64,000 bases of DNA from positions 1 to 64,000 of the forward strand of contig NZ_QZWI01000021.1 of NCBI RefSeq assembly GCF_003614975.1. The letters are read 5' to 3'. The notes under the pieces are model-generated. The model was not told the DNA's origin and did no database searches. It saw only the letters and a program-made list of their open reading frames with translations. Below, one piece after another: positions 25,894 to 34,714 of the stretch. The stretch's first letter is position 1. Every line of letters starts with the position of its first letter. This DNA comes from Rahnella bruchi (lineage in GTDB: Bacteria > Pseudomonadota > Gammaproteobacteria > Enterobacterales > Enterobacteriaceae). A program made the position numbers and the translations under genes.

Positions 25894-26388
25894 ATGAAAA
25901 AAAAAGTTCACTATTTCTTCTGGGCAGGGTTGTTTCTGGTCGTACAGCTTGCAGTCTGGTATGGGATAAAAAAAACGCAGCAGCAATCGTCGTTCAGCTG
26001 TAATTCAACGGTCAACCGCAACTTTATCAGTAAACAGTATGGTGCCGTGACCATGAATGCCGAAGCTGTGGTTATTTTCACCGGTAACCATACCGGGAGC
26101 TTGAAATTCAGCGGCAGTGTCAGCGCGAAGAACATCGAGTACAAGTTTAACCACCTGATGTTTTATAGTTATGTTTCAGCCGATCAACGCGCTTTCTATC
26201 ATGTGCAAATGTTAAATCATTCGAAAAATGACTTTTTCAGCGAACCTGAATTGCCTGAAGGTATTAAAAATCTGATTGTCAATCGGTCGATGGAGAAAGA
26301 TATTTATGGGTTTCGCTTTATCAATGCGAACACGCTGATTATTGGCGACGGCGCATTTCCATTGATGATCTGCAACCGGCGCGACTGA
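25894..26388 (+). CDS. FidL-like membrane partner of the MarT-type regulator
   Basis: A 164-residue protein starting 4 bp after the regulator. One N-terminal membrane helix (HYFFWAGLFLVVQLAVWYGI) is followed by a periplasmic domain (CNSTVNRNFISKQYGAVTMN, LIIGDGAFPLMICNRRD). This matches the FidL/YcgX-type small proteins that pair with MarT-like regulators. It probably modulates the activity of the upstream regulator in the periplasm, as ToxS does for ToxR (inference). The gene is followed by a strong terminator. Confidence 0.7.
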   Translation: MKKKVHYFFWAGLFLVVQLAVWYGIKKTQQQSSFSCNSTVNRNFISKQYGAVTMNAEAVVIFTGNHTGSLKFSGSVSAKNIEYKFNHLMFYSYVSADQRAFYHVQMLNHSKNDFFSEPELPEGIKNLIVNRSMEKDIYGFRFINANTLIIGDGAFPLMICNRRD

Positions 26389-26410
26389 ACATACTTTGCC
26401 AGTACTGAAA

Positions 26411-26440
26411 AACAGAACTCTTGCGGTTCTGTTTTTTTTT
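26411..26440 (+). terminator. Intrinsic terminator after the FidL-like gene
   Basis: Stem AACAGAAC/GTTCTGTT (26411-26418 and 26426-26433), 7-base loop, followed by a run of T to 26440. Confidence 0.88.
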
Positions 26441-27190
26441 ATGCCTGAAACCCAGCGAATCAGATGCGCTGATTAACCATTCCACGGCCGTTGACTGGCG
26501 CTGGCAATTCGCAGCCAGCCCCACCCCGGTAGCGAAAATCCCCCCGCGGCATACAGTCAGTGCAAAACCTTTTTCCAAAAACATCCAGTAAATCAGTCAA
26601 CTGCATGATTATACCCATACTTGTTAGAAAAAAAGGCCTGAATGAGTATTTTATTCTAAAAAACATGAATAAATTTACTTTTGGCAGAGTTTTTATCTAA
26701 CTAAAATCATTATTTAGGATTATTAATCTATATATGCCCCCGGATCTGAAAGCGCTTGAGCTGTGTGCAGCAAGCACAGATTATCAGCGCCATAAATGTG
26801 AGGTTGAACCGGATGTCAACTTAGTCTGGGCGGTAGCATCGGCTATTCGGATGAACAAAGGTTAAGACTGCCGATAAGACATATCGTTCAGCTCTTTTTC
26901 TTGCACAGTAAGAACGACTCTCATTTATGCAGGGAATATCAAAAACAGGGATGTTTCAATTCTGTATCGATTAAATGCTTAAGTTAATGCTGCTGACGAG
27001 TTCAGTGGCAAACATAGACATTTTAACCGCCAGGAAAGTAACACCTGATCCCTGATATCGATTTAACCATCCATGCATTCATGGATGTCGATAATCGCAC
27101 AAACATTAATGCGAATTTCAAATAGTTATTTGCAGACAGCGTTAGTGAAGTGCAATCAGAAATAAGTAGTCAATCTCACCAGAGGTTAGA
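26441..27190. other. 750-bp intergenic region upstream of tpsA
   Basis: No gene can be supported. The longest plus-strand frame with an ATG near the middle (26734-26865, 43 codons, MPPDLKALELCAASTDYQRH...) has only a weak, distant AGGA. The region is AT-rich and must hold the promoter of the two-partner secretion and downstream operon; a GAGGTTAGA ribosome site lies just before 27191. Confidence 0.5.
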
Positions 27191-29734
27191 ATGGTCAGTA
27201 AAAAATATAAGCATTTATTATTAAAAGTTAACCCTGTTACCGCAGCGCTGTTACTGGCATTGCCTGTGGTTGCTCAGGCCAATATTGATATGCATAGTGA
27301 TTCCGTTAACCAGGTTAATGGTATAACTGTTATTGATATTAATAAAGCAAACTCTAATGGTATCTCTCACAATATCTATGATAAATTTAATGTGGGAAAT
27401 GAAGGTCTGATTTTTAACAACAGCCAGAATGGCGCCAATACCGTGCTGGCGGGTCAAATTGGGGGTAACACCAATCTTTCCACTGGGGCAGCCAGCGTTA
27501 TTCTGAACGAAGTTCAGTCACGTAACCGTAGCGACCTTAACGGATTGATGGAAGTTGCCGGCAGTAAAGCACAGCTTATTATTGCTAACCCTTCAGGTAT
27601 TAGCTGTAACAGCTGCGGCTTTATTAACACCGAAAGCGTCACGCTGACTACCGGCAAGCCGGATATGAAAAATGGCATGCTGGAAGGCTACAGCGTTAAC
27701 GGCGGTGATATCAAGGTTAACGGCAAACTGACCTCTGATTCGCCAACCGCTATCCTTGCCCGCTCTGCTGTGATTAACGGCACTGTTGCCGCGAATAAAG
27801 AGCTGACGGTAGTGTTGGGTAACAACTATGTTGCCACTAACAATCAGGTACTCGGAGAGGTTAAAGCTACCGGCTCTCGCGGCTGGTATAGCCTCGATGT
27901 AGCGAAGATTGGCGGCATGTATTCTGACAAAATCACCCTGGTCAGTACTGAAAAGGGTGTTGGCGTGCGCAACAACGGTGTACTGGCAGCCGGTAATGGC
28001 GGCATTCAGATCGACACCCGCGGCGAGCTGATTAACAGCAGCGCGACCATCAAATCTGCCGGAGACATCAGTATCCAGACAGCCGGGGCGCTAAATAACG
28101 TTACTGGTAACATCGCTGCGGATAAATCGGTCTATATCGATACCAGCAAAAATACCGTTGACAACTCCCGTTCCGGTAACCTAATTGCTGGTCAGTATAT
28201 TGGCGTGAACAGCGGCAGTTTTATCAATACTAACGGCAAAGTGGCAACCGCTGGTACCCTGGCTATCAACACCAATGGCGCTGAGCTGGTTAACTCCGGT
28301 AAAGGTAAAACCGTTGGCATGGAAGCGACGGTAGTGGTTATGGAAACCGGCCATCTTGATAACCGTGATGGTCAGATCAAAGGCTATTACGTCGGTACTA
28401 AATCTTCTAAAGTTAACAATAACAACGGCATCATCGACGCATACCAAAATATCGACATGACCAGCAATGACTATGTTGATAACACCCGCGGTCTGATCCG
28501 TTCCGCCACCGGTCGGGTGAAAATTGATGCATCCAAAGGCAACCTGTGGAATAACAATACTAAATCCGCTGATACCGTAAGTGAGGATTCCAGGGGAATT
28601 ATTGCCGGAATTGGTGGTGTTGAAATTGCCGCAGGCAACCTGTACAACGCGGGTCAAATCGCCTCTACCGGTAATATTGGTATCAATAGCACTGGCCTTG
28701 TCAACAATCGCAATGGCAAAATCAGTACCTACAAAGATATTTCCGTACTGGCAAAATCCGTTGACAACAGCATGGGCGGAATTGGCGCGATCGGCAATGT
28801 CAATGTTGAAGCTACCAATGGCAATATTGAAAACTACATTGGCGTAATGTCTTCAGATGAACAACTTAATCTGAAAGGCATGCGCATCAATAACCACGGC
28901 GGCCTGATGATGGGGAAAGACATTAATCTGATCTCCGCTGGTGATATTGATAACAATGCCGCGCTGATGGTGGCGAAGAATAAAGTTACCCTTGCTGCGC
29001 AGGGTACCCTGTACAACAATTACTCTAACGACTTTGGCCGTAATTTCGGGGTCTATTTTGGCATTAAAGATCAGCCTGGCGGCATCATCGGAAGCAGCCT
29101 GGTCGATATCTCGGCTAAAAATGTCTACAACGACTACAGCCGTATCGTTGCTAAAGCGGGCGCTTTAAAGCTGAACGCCAGTAATTACATTAGTAACTAC
29201 GCCAGTTTGCTGGTGGGCAACACCGCAGCAGACATCAAAGCAAAATCGTTCAATAACAACTACTCAACCCTGCACTCAGGTGGAGATTTAAATATTGATG
29301 TTGAGTCTCTGAGCAACTGGAGTTCTGGTAGCCTGCGCGATAATAATGCCACAGGTGTTATTTCCGCCGAAAACAATCTGAAATTGAATATGAAAAACAA
29401 TTTGGATAACTTTGGTTACATCACCGCAAAAAACAATGCGGCGATTAGTACTCAAGGTCTGGTGACGAACTTTAACACTATTAATGCTGGTAATGAGTTG
29501 AAGCTGAATGCCAATTATGGAATTCTGAACTGGAGCGATATCCATGCTAATAACAAGATGGATGTTTCTTCTGAAGGAACCATTACCAATTATGGCAACA
29601 TTTTCACCGAAGGCTCAGCAATAGTTACCGCTAATCACTTGTTCAACACCTTGTGGGGCACCGTGGGCGGCCTGAAAGGACTGGATCTGGACGTGAAAAA
29701 AGTGACTAACCATAACATTATTGTCGGTCTCTAA
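27191..29734 (+). CDS. Filamentous haemagglutinin-type exoprotein (TpsA)
   Basis: An 847-residue two-partner-secretion substrate. Signal peptide about 1-30 (ending LLLALPVVAQA), then the TPS domain with NVGNEGLIFNNS, VILNEVQSRNRSDLNGLMEV and the family motif IIANPSGISCNSCGFINTES. The rest is a beta-helix of short N/D-rich repeats (INTNGAELVNSG, LDNRDGQIKG type). At 847 residues it is short for this family and has no toxin-like C-terminal domain, so it looks like an adhesin rather than a CDI protein. Its TpsB partner follows after 59 bp and a hairpin. Confidence 0.92.
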   Translation: MVSKKYKHLLLKVNPVTAALLLALPVVAQANIDMHSDSVNQVNGITVIDINKANSNGISHNIYDKFNVGNEGLIFNNSQNGANTVLAGQIGGNTNLSTGAASVILNEVQSRNRSDLNGLMEVAGSKAQLIIANPSGISCNSCGFINTESVTLTTGKPDMKNGMLEGYSVNGGDIKVNGKLTSDSPTAILARSAVINGTVAANKELTVVLGNNYVATNNQVLGEVKATGSRGWYSLDVAKIGGMYSDKITLVSTEKGVGVRNNGVLAAGNGGIQIDTRGELINSSATIKSAGDISIQTAGALNNVTGNIAADKSVYIDTSKNTVDNSRSGNLIAGQYIGVNSGSFINTNGKVATAGTLAINTNGAELVNSGKGKTVGMEATVVVMETGHLDNRDGQIKGYYVGTKSSKVNNNNGIIDAYQNIDMTSNDYVDNTRGLIRSATGRVKIDASKGNLWNNNTKSADTVSEDSRGIIAGIGGVEIAAGNLYNAGQIASTGNIGINSTGLVNNRNGKISTYKDISVLAKSVDNSMGGIGAIGNVNVEATNGNIENYIGVMSSDEQLNLKGMRINNHGGLMMGKDINLISAGDIDNNAALMVAKNKVTLAAQGTLYNNYSNDFGRNFGVYFGIKDQPGGIIGSSLVDISAKNVYNDYSRIVAKAGALKLNASNYISNYASLLVGNTAADIKAKSFNNNYSTLHSGGDLNIDVESLSNWSSGSLRDNNATGVISAENNLKLNMKNNLDNFGYITAKNNAAISTQGLVTNFNTINAGNELKLNANYGILNWSDIHANNKMDVSSEGTITNYGNIFTEGSAIVTANHLFNTLWGTVGGLKGLDLDVKKVTNHNIIVGL

Positions 29735-29755
29735 TACTGTAAATAAGGGCTAAAA

Positions 29756-29779
29756 CAGAGGCAACCTCGGTTGCCTCTG
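29756..29779 (+). other. Hairpin between tpsA and tpsB
   Basis: Perfect inverted repeat CAGAGGCAAC-CTCG-GTTGCCTCTG without a real T tract. It may attenuate read-through so that the exoprotein exceeds its pore partner and the downstream enzymes. Confidence 0.6.
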
Positions 29780-29793
29780 ACTTAACTAATTTT

Positions 29794-31452
29794 ATGATAA
29801 ATAAATTTTTCGGGATGCTGTTTTTTTTTGTGTTTTTATTTAGCTACCCCGCGCTTGCCAATGAAAGTTTGAATGGGATGATTAAATCTCAGGAGACGAT
29901 TGAGAAAAGCACCAGAAAAGAAAATACGGTTATCAGCAAGGATGTTTTTTCCTCACTGGACAACAGCAAGAAAGAAGAGATCCAGTTTCCAACCGAGAAG
30001 AATTGTTTTATAGTTAAAGAATTGGTTATTGAAGGTAGTTTCCTTGATCGCGCCTGGTACGATAATATCAGGAAACAGGCGACCGGGTATTGCCTGGGTG
30101 TATCCGGAATTAATATCCTGGCAAAGAATCTGCAGGATGCCTTAATTAAAAAAGGTTATGTGACCACCAGAGTTGAAATACCCAATCAGCGGTTGTCCTC
30201 AAACCGATTGGTGTTAAACATCGCAGCTGGAAAAATTGAAAAAGTCAGCATTCAGGGAGAAAAAATCTCCCCGTGGATTCTGCCTTTTAAGCCGGATGAT
30301 ATCCTCAACCTACGGGATATCGAACAGGGGTTGGAAGTTTTACAGAAGCATCCAGGATCGAAGGTTAAAGTTAATATCGAACCGGGAAGCAAAGAGCACT
30401 ACAGCAATGTGGTAATCACCGCCCAGACGGATAAAAACTGGGATGCCCGTGCCTGGATAAATAACTGGGGGGATAAGAGTACCGGTAAAAACCTGGCCGG
30501 GGGAGCGTTTTATCTCTATAACCTGTCGGGGGTGAATGATATTTTCTATGTTTCCGGTAGCCAAAACGTTGGGCGTCCATCCGGGGGCTATAGCAGTTAC
30601 AGCCTGTGGTATTCGTTCCCAGCTGGCTACTGGGATTTTGAATTGTTCTTCAGTAACAGCGAGTCCCGACAGCAGATTAGTTCCGGTCCGCTTAATCTAA
30701 CTTATAAGGGTGAAAGTCAGTATTTGAGTTTTAAAAGCAGCAGAAACCTCTATCGCGACCAGAGTAAGAAAGTTTCGGCCAGCGCTGAATTAACGAAGAG
30801 ATATGTTAATTATCATCTGAATGATATTGAGTTAGCCCTGCAAAAAAGGGATATGACTAATATCCGGTTCGGCCTGAACTATAAACAGAACCTGACCAGA
30901 GCCGTGGTTGATTCCACGCTATCTTATCAGCGTTTTTTGCCAATATTGGGCGCTGATAAAACACCGGATATGAAAACCGGCGAAGCGAGCACTGCCAGCC
31001 ATTTGTTTTATCTGGATGCCAGTTATCTGAAATTGCTTAACGTCAGTTGGGTTAATGCCTGGTATAGCCTGAAAACCGGCGGGCAATATTCTCCGGCGAG
31101 GTTAACCCTGCAGGATCAGATTTCACTTGGCAACCGTTGGAATGTCAGAGGGTTTGAAAATAGCCAGCAACTGAACGGCGATAAAGGGTTCTATGTTCAG
31201 AATGGCATTAGCGCATTGACCGGCATCAAAAATATGGAGTGGTACAGTGCGGTGGACTACGGACAAATATGGGGTGATGTCTATCCGGCCGGGGCGTTTG
31301 ACGACAGTAAATTATTGGGGGCTACAACCGGAATAAAAGGCAGCCTGGGTTCATTAGGTTACGATACATCGGTGTCAAAACCGTTATGGTATCCAAATGG
31401 CTTAAGGGTTGATGATTTTATCCTGAACTTCAATATCTCTTATCAGATTTAG
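29794..31452 (+). CDS. Two-partner secretion outer-membrane transporter (TpsB, FhaC/ShlB family)
   Basis: A 552-residue outer-membrane protein. Signal peptide ends near YPALA, then a helix/linker, two POTRA domains (about 70-145 with CFIVKELVIEG, and 145-215 with GKIEKVSIQGEKISPWILPF) and a 16-strand barrel. The conserved loop-6 motif is present as NRWNVRGFENS, and the C-terminal strand ends FNISYQI. It recognises the TPS domain of the upstream exoprotein in the periplasm and moves it to the surface. A T9 tract lies in the signal sequence (29821-29829). The next gene starts only 10 bp after the stop. Confidence 0.92.
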   Translation: MINKFFGMLFFFVFLFSYPALANESLNGMIKSQETIEKSTRKENTVISKDVFSSLDNSKKEEIQFPTEKNCFIVKELVIEGSFLDRAWYDNIRKQATGYCLGVSGINILAKNLQDALIKKGYVTTRVEIPNQRLSSNRLVLNIAAGKIEKVSIQGEKISPWILPFKPDDILNLRDIEQGLEVLQKHPGSKVKVNIEPGSKEHYSNVVITAQTDKNWDARAWINNWGDKSTGKNLAGGAFYLYNLSGVNDIFYVSGSQNVGRPSGGYSSYSLWYSFPAGYWDFELFFSNSESRQQISSGPLNLTYKGESQYLSFKSSRNLYRDQSKKVSASAELTKRYVNYHLNDIELALQKRDMTNIRFGLNYKQNLTRAVVDSTLSYQRFLPILGADKTPDMKTGEASTASHLFYLDASYLKLLNVSWVNAWYSLKTGGQYSPARLTLQDQISLGNRWNVRGFENSQQLNGDKGFYVQNGISALTGIKNMEWYSAVDYGQIWGDVYPAGAFDDSKLLGATTGIKGSLGSLGYDTSVSKPLWYPNGLRVDDFILNFNISYQI

Positions 31453-31462
31453 CGGTCGGAAA

Positions 31463-31831
31463 ATGGTTATCGGAACAGATGTTGTCGAAATAGATAGAAT
31501 CAGGCAGGCAATCAACTGGGGAGAAATGCGTTTCCTCTCGCGGGTGTATACCGAAAATGAATTAAAGAAAATTCATTTTGAAGAGATTAATTATGAACGC
31601 GCCGCAGGTTTTTGGGCGGCTAAAGAGTCAGTGGTAAAAGCTATTGGCACCGGATTCAGAAATGGCATTACATTTCAGGACATTGAAATAGATCATGATG
31701 AATATGGTTGTCCGTTCCTGACGCTGAAAGGGAAACTGAAGCAAATCTTCAGTGATAAGCAATTAACGAATATTTCAGTCAGTATTTCACACTGCCGAAC
31801 CTATGCTCTGGCCGTGACAATATTGTCTTGA
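31463..31831 (+). CDS. Holo-ACP synthase (AcpS-type phosphopantetheinyl transferase)
   Basis: A 122-residue AcpS-family enzyme that adds the 4'-phosphopantetheine arm of CoA to the active serine of an acyl carrier protein. Family motifs are intact: IGTDVVEIDRI with the metal-binding Asp, and FWAAKESVVKAIGTGF. It is a second, cluster-borne copy, not the housekeeping acpS beside pdxJ. The start is 10 bp after tpsB, linking the biosynthetic operon to the two-partner genes. Its likely substrate is the ACP encoded at 33187. Confidence 0.92.
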   Translation: MVIGTDVVEIDRIRQAINWGEMRFLSRVYTENELKKIHFEEINYERAAGFWAAKESVVKAIGTGFRNGITFQDIEIDHDEYGCPFLTLKGKLKQIFSDKQLTNISVSISHCRTYALAVTILS

Positions 31832-31853
31832 CATCTATTTGCAGAGTTAAGTG

Positions 31854-32609
31854 ATGTATCAATTTAGCGATTTAATTAATAAAAAAGTGCTGGTTTCCGG
31901 CGCCAGTGGTGATATTGGCCTCGCCATATGTGACAAATTCCTGCATCAGGGATGTCAGGTCTATGCGCTTTATAAATCAAACGCAGTGGAGCTGGAGCTA
32001 CTTAGAAGCGTCCATCCGCAGGGCGAAAATTTGCATATTTTACAGTGCGATCTGGCGGATAAGCAGGCAGTGAAGAATCTGTGCAGCGAGCTGGATGAAA
32101 AGGCCCGACAGCTGGATGTGCTGATTAATAATGCCGGGATTGTGAAAGACAATCTGTTTTCCGCAATGACGTCAGACGAATTTGGCGATGTGATTGACAC
32201 CAATCTGCTCAGCACCTTTTCACTGACACGTGAAGCGCTGCGTCTGTTGCGCGGCTCATCCGCCGCTGCCATTGTCAATATGGCGTCGATCGCCGCGATA
32301 ATACCCAGCGTCGGCCAGTGTAACTACAGCGCCTCAAAAGGCGCGCTGCTGGCGTTTACCCGTACTCTGGCCGCTGAACTGGCTGGTCGTGGGGTAAGGG
32401 TGAATGCGGTAGCGCCCGGCATGATTGAGTCGCGTATGGTCAAAAAAGTTTCCCGCCAGGTTGTCCGTGGCGTAATGGCGACCGTGCCGCTGAAGCGGCT
32501 GGGAACCTGTGAAGAAGTAGCCAATGCCGTGATGTTTTTAAGTTCCTCGGCTTCCAGCTATATAGTCGGCCAGACCATCGTTATCGATGGCGGCCTTGTG
32601 ATGCGGTAG
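31854..32609 (+). CDS. 3-oxoacyl-ACP reductase (FabG-type SDR)
   Basis: A 251-residue short-chain dehydrogenase that would reduce a 3-ketoacyl-ACP to the 3-hydroxy form with NAD(P)H. Cofactor motif VSGASGDIGLA (residues 14-24), NNAG at about 92-95, and catalytic Ser145, Tyr158 and Lys162 (NYSASK) are all present. An in-frame GTG lies one codon before the chosen ATG. It sits between AcpS and the dehydratase, with 3 bp to the next start, so it is operonic. Confidence 0.92.
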   Translation: MYQFSDLINKKVLVSGASGDIGLAICDKFLHQGCQVYALYKSNAVELELLRSVHPQGENLHILQCDLADKQAVKNLCSELDEKARQLDVLINNAGIVKDNLFSAMTSDEFGDVIDTNLLSTFSLTREALRLLRGSSAAAIVNMASIAAIIPSVGQCNYSASKGALLAFTRTLAAELAGRGVRVNAVAPGMIESRMVKKVSRQVVRGVMATVPLKRLGTCEEVANAVMFLSSSASSYIVGQTIVIDGGLVMR

Positions 32610-32612
32610 ATC

Positions 32613-33170
32613 ATGTCCAGAAACGGTCGAACCCCCTTGCCGGCAAAGGTTTTTTTACATATGGGCGGCTGGCGCCAGCCGCTGGTTATGGTTGACAGCA
32701 TTGTGGACTATAAATACGGCGATAATGGCTTCATTAAGGTGATTAAGCATGTCACCTTTAATGAACCTTATTTACAGGGCCACTTTCCTGACGACCCGAT
32801 TATGCCGGGTGTTATTATCGCTGAGATATTTGGTCAGGCTAGTGAGTATCTCTCATTTCTGACCGATATTTGTGATATCTGGGAACAGAAAACCGGCGCT
32901 GCGCTGAGAAACCTGCGTGATATTGAGTCGCAGGCCAGAGGCGAAGAGATGCTGGAGATAATAAAAGCACGACGTTTGAAGGTGCGTGGCGTGCTTGCTG
33001 CGCAAAATCTAAAATTTAAAGATATCGCCTGGCCGGGAGATACCATTGAAGTAATGAGTAAACTGGCATTTTCTGACAGTCAGGGATTTAAACATTATGC
33101 CGTGTCAGCACATGTTGGTAAAAGAATTATTAGCCAGGGCACAGTCATAAACTTCAGAGAAGATAAATAA
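32613..33170 (+). CDS. 3-hydroxyacyl-ACP dehydratase (FabZ/FabA-like hotdog)
   Basis: A 185-residue hotdog-fold dehydratase, longer than FabZ (about 150). The catalytic segment is GHFPDDPIMPGVIIAE, with His57 and Glu71. The N-terminal 20 residues (MSRNGRTPLPAKVFLHMGGW) are extra, and the segment 80-110 is acidic and longer than usual. It would remove water from the 3-hydroxyacyl-ACP, giving a trans-2-enoyl chain. No enoyl reductase is encoded nearby, so double bonds made here would stay. Confidence 0.85.
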   Translation: MSRNGRTPLPAKVFLHMGGWRQPLVMVDSIVDYKYGDNGFIKVIKHVTFNEPYLQGHFPDDPIMPGVIIAEIFGQASEYLSFLTDICDIWEQKTGAALRNLRDIESQARGEEMLEIIKARRLKVRGVLAAQNLKFKDIAWPGDTIEVMSKLAFSDSQGFKHYAVSAHVGKRIISQGTVINFREDK

Positions 33171-33186
33171 TAAAGGTTATTTCAGA

Positions 33187-33477
33187 GTGAATACGATTAA
33201 AGAAGATATTATCGAGCGCAAAGCCGTACTGCAGCGCATTAAGATTGAAATTATTCAACGACTAAACATTCCAAAAACGGAATCGCAAATTGATGACGAT
33301 ACCGCGCTGTTCGGTAACGGCCTGAAACTGGACTCGGTTGATGCGACCGAAATTTTAGTTCTGCTGGATAAAGTATTTGGCATTCAGGTGAGTGAAGGTG
33401 ATGACCCTTCCTATATGCGCAGCATTAACAATCTGGCGACTTTTGTTTTAAAGAACAAAAAGCCGGATTCAGAATAG
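33187..33477 (+). CDS. Acyl carrier protein
   Basis: A 96-residue ACP starting with GTG at 33187, 11 bp after an AAAGG ribosome site. The phosphopantetheine site is LKLDSVDATEI with Ser50 (D-S-V/L form). Helix 1 and the acidic helix 2 (EILVLLDKVFGIQVSEGDD) are recognisable. It is longer at the N-terminus than the housekeeping AcpP. It carries the growing chain for the ketosynthases and reductase of this operon. Confidence 0.9.
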   Translation: MNTIKEDIIERKAVLQRIKIEIIQRLNIPKTESQIDDDTALFGNGLKLDSVDATEILVLLDKVFGIQVSEGDDPSYMRSINNLATFVLKNKKPDSE

Positions 33478-33494
33478 AATATTAAAGGTTTACT

Positions 33495-34655
33495 ATGAGC
33501 GCACTTCAGAAATTACATTTAGGGCACCCGGTTAAAATGGGAGTCTATAACGGAAAACAGGTCCCGGCATGTTACTCACAGCCGGAAAAGGAATATCGCG
33601 CAGCGCGCGAAAACATGCTGCTGACGGACTTTAGTCATCTTTCCATTGTCAGCGTAATGGGGGATGACGCCTGGTCGCTGGTCAACCATATGACCTCCGC
33701 CGATATCTCCATTATCCGCGATGAGCAGGGTATTTACTCTCTGCTGTTAAATGAAGATGGCACAATCTGGGGCGATGTCTATGTACTCTGTACCTCCGAT
33801 GGTTACTATCTGCTGTCAGAGAACCGCAACGCGGCGGAGCTGATTGAAAGACTAAATTATATTCTTGACCACTATCCACAACTGGATATCCAGCAGAGAC
33901 CGGTTATTCATGCTATGGATACCGACAGCTGGGGCGCAATTCAGCTGGAAGGCCCTTATGCCTGGGAGCTGCTGGCGGAAAATTATGGCTATGACATTAT
34001 CGGCCTGCCTTATCACGAATATATGAATACCGACGACGAATTACTGGTATTCCGCTGTGGTAAGCATGGTGAATTTGCTTATTTATTAATTGGCGAACGC
34101 CAGGTTCTGGCTGAAAGCTGGCAGCAATTACAGGCAATTGGCGCCAAATTCGATCTGGTTACCGGCGGCCTTAACTATCAGCAGACTGCTCGCGTCGAAA
34201 ACCCATGCTGGGATCCGGCGATTTATAGCGATTATTCAATTAATCCAGTTGAACTCCAGATGCAATGGGCCATCCAGTACGACAAAGAAGACTTTATCGG
34301 CAAGCAGGGGGTTGAAGCGCTCTCTGCGGGTAACGTCAAATCTAAACTGGTAGGTATTCTGCCGCTCTCTGGCTGTTGTGCGATTAATATCAGGGATGAG
34401 GTGACAGTGGACGGCAAAGTGGTTGGAATGGTGATCAATAGCGTTTATTCACCGATGCTGCAATCAACGATTGCGCTGGCGTTAATCGATAACGAATTTG
34501 CCTGTTCAGATATTACCGGTTATCACATTGCGACCCAGCAGGGTGAAGTGGCGGCCAGAACCCATAATTTGCCATTTATTTATAATTTTAGCTTGTTGGT
34601 TAACCCTACAGAGCACAGTTATATCGATACCGCGAAAGAAAAAAGCGCATTGTGA
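33495..34655 (+). CDS. GcvT/T-protein-like folate-dependent protein
   Basis: A 386-residue member of the aminomethyltransferase (GcvT/YgfZ/DmdA) fold. The N-terminal domain reads LLTDFSHLSIVSVMGDDAWS, then NEDGTIWGDVYVL and IQLEGPYAWELL; the C-terminal barrel has DFIGKQGVEALSAGN and VDGKVVGMVINSVYSPML. The NExGGxxDDLIV catalytic stretch of GcvT appears as NEDGTIWGDVYV, so one of the two Asp is replaced, and the enzyme may not be a true glycine-cleavage T protein. Such proteins transfer one-carbon or aminomethyl groups to tetrahydrofolate. A one-carbon or methyl tailoring role in the acyl pathway is inference. Confidence 0.75.
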   Translation: MSALQKLHLGHPVKMGVYNGKQVPACYSQPEKEYRAARENMLLTDFSHLSIVSVMGDDAWSLVNHMTSADISIIRDEQGIYSLLLNEDGTIWGDVYVLCTSDGYYLLSENRNAAELIERLNYILDHYPQLDIQQRPVIHAMDTDSWGAIQLEGPYAWELLAENYGYDIIGLPYHEYMNTDDELLVFRCGKHGEFAYLLIGERQVLAESWQQLQAIGAKFDLVTGGLNYQQTARVENPCWDPAIYSDYSINPVELQMQWAIQYDKEDFIGKQGVEALSAGNVKSKLVGILPLSGCCAINIRDEVTVDGKVVGMVINSVYSPMLQSTIALALIDNEFACSDITGYHIATQQGEVAARTHNLPFIYNFSLLVNPTEHSYIDTAKEKSAL

Positions 34656-34714
34656 TTTTTTACATTAAATCCAGCTTTGCTGGTAAATAATATTGTTACA
34701 TTTGCAGGTAAGAA

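Noticed and set aside
27191..29734. Possibility that TpsA is a contact-dependent inhibition (CdiA) toxin
   Set aside because: It is only 847 residues, has no VENN-type motif or toxin-like C-terminal region, and no small immunity gene follows; TpsB comes next.
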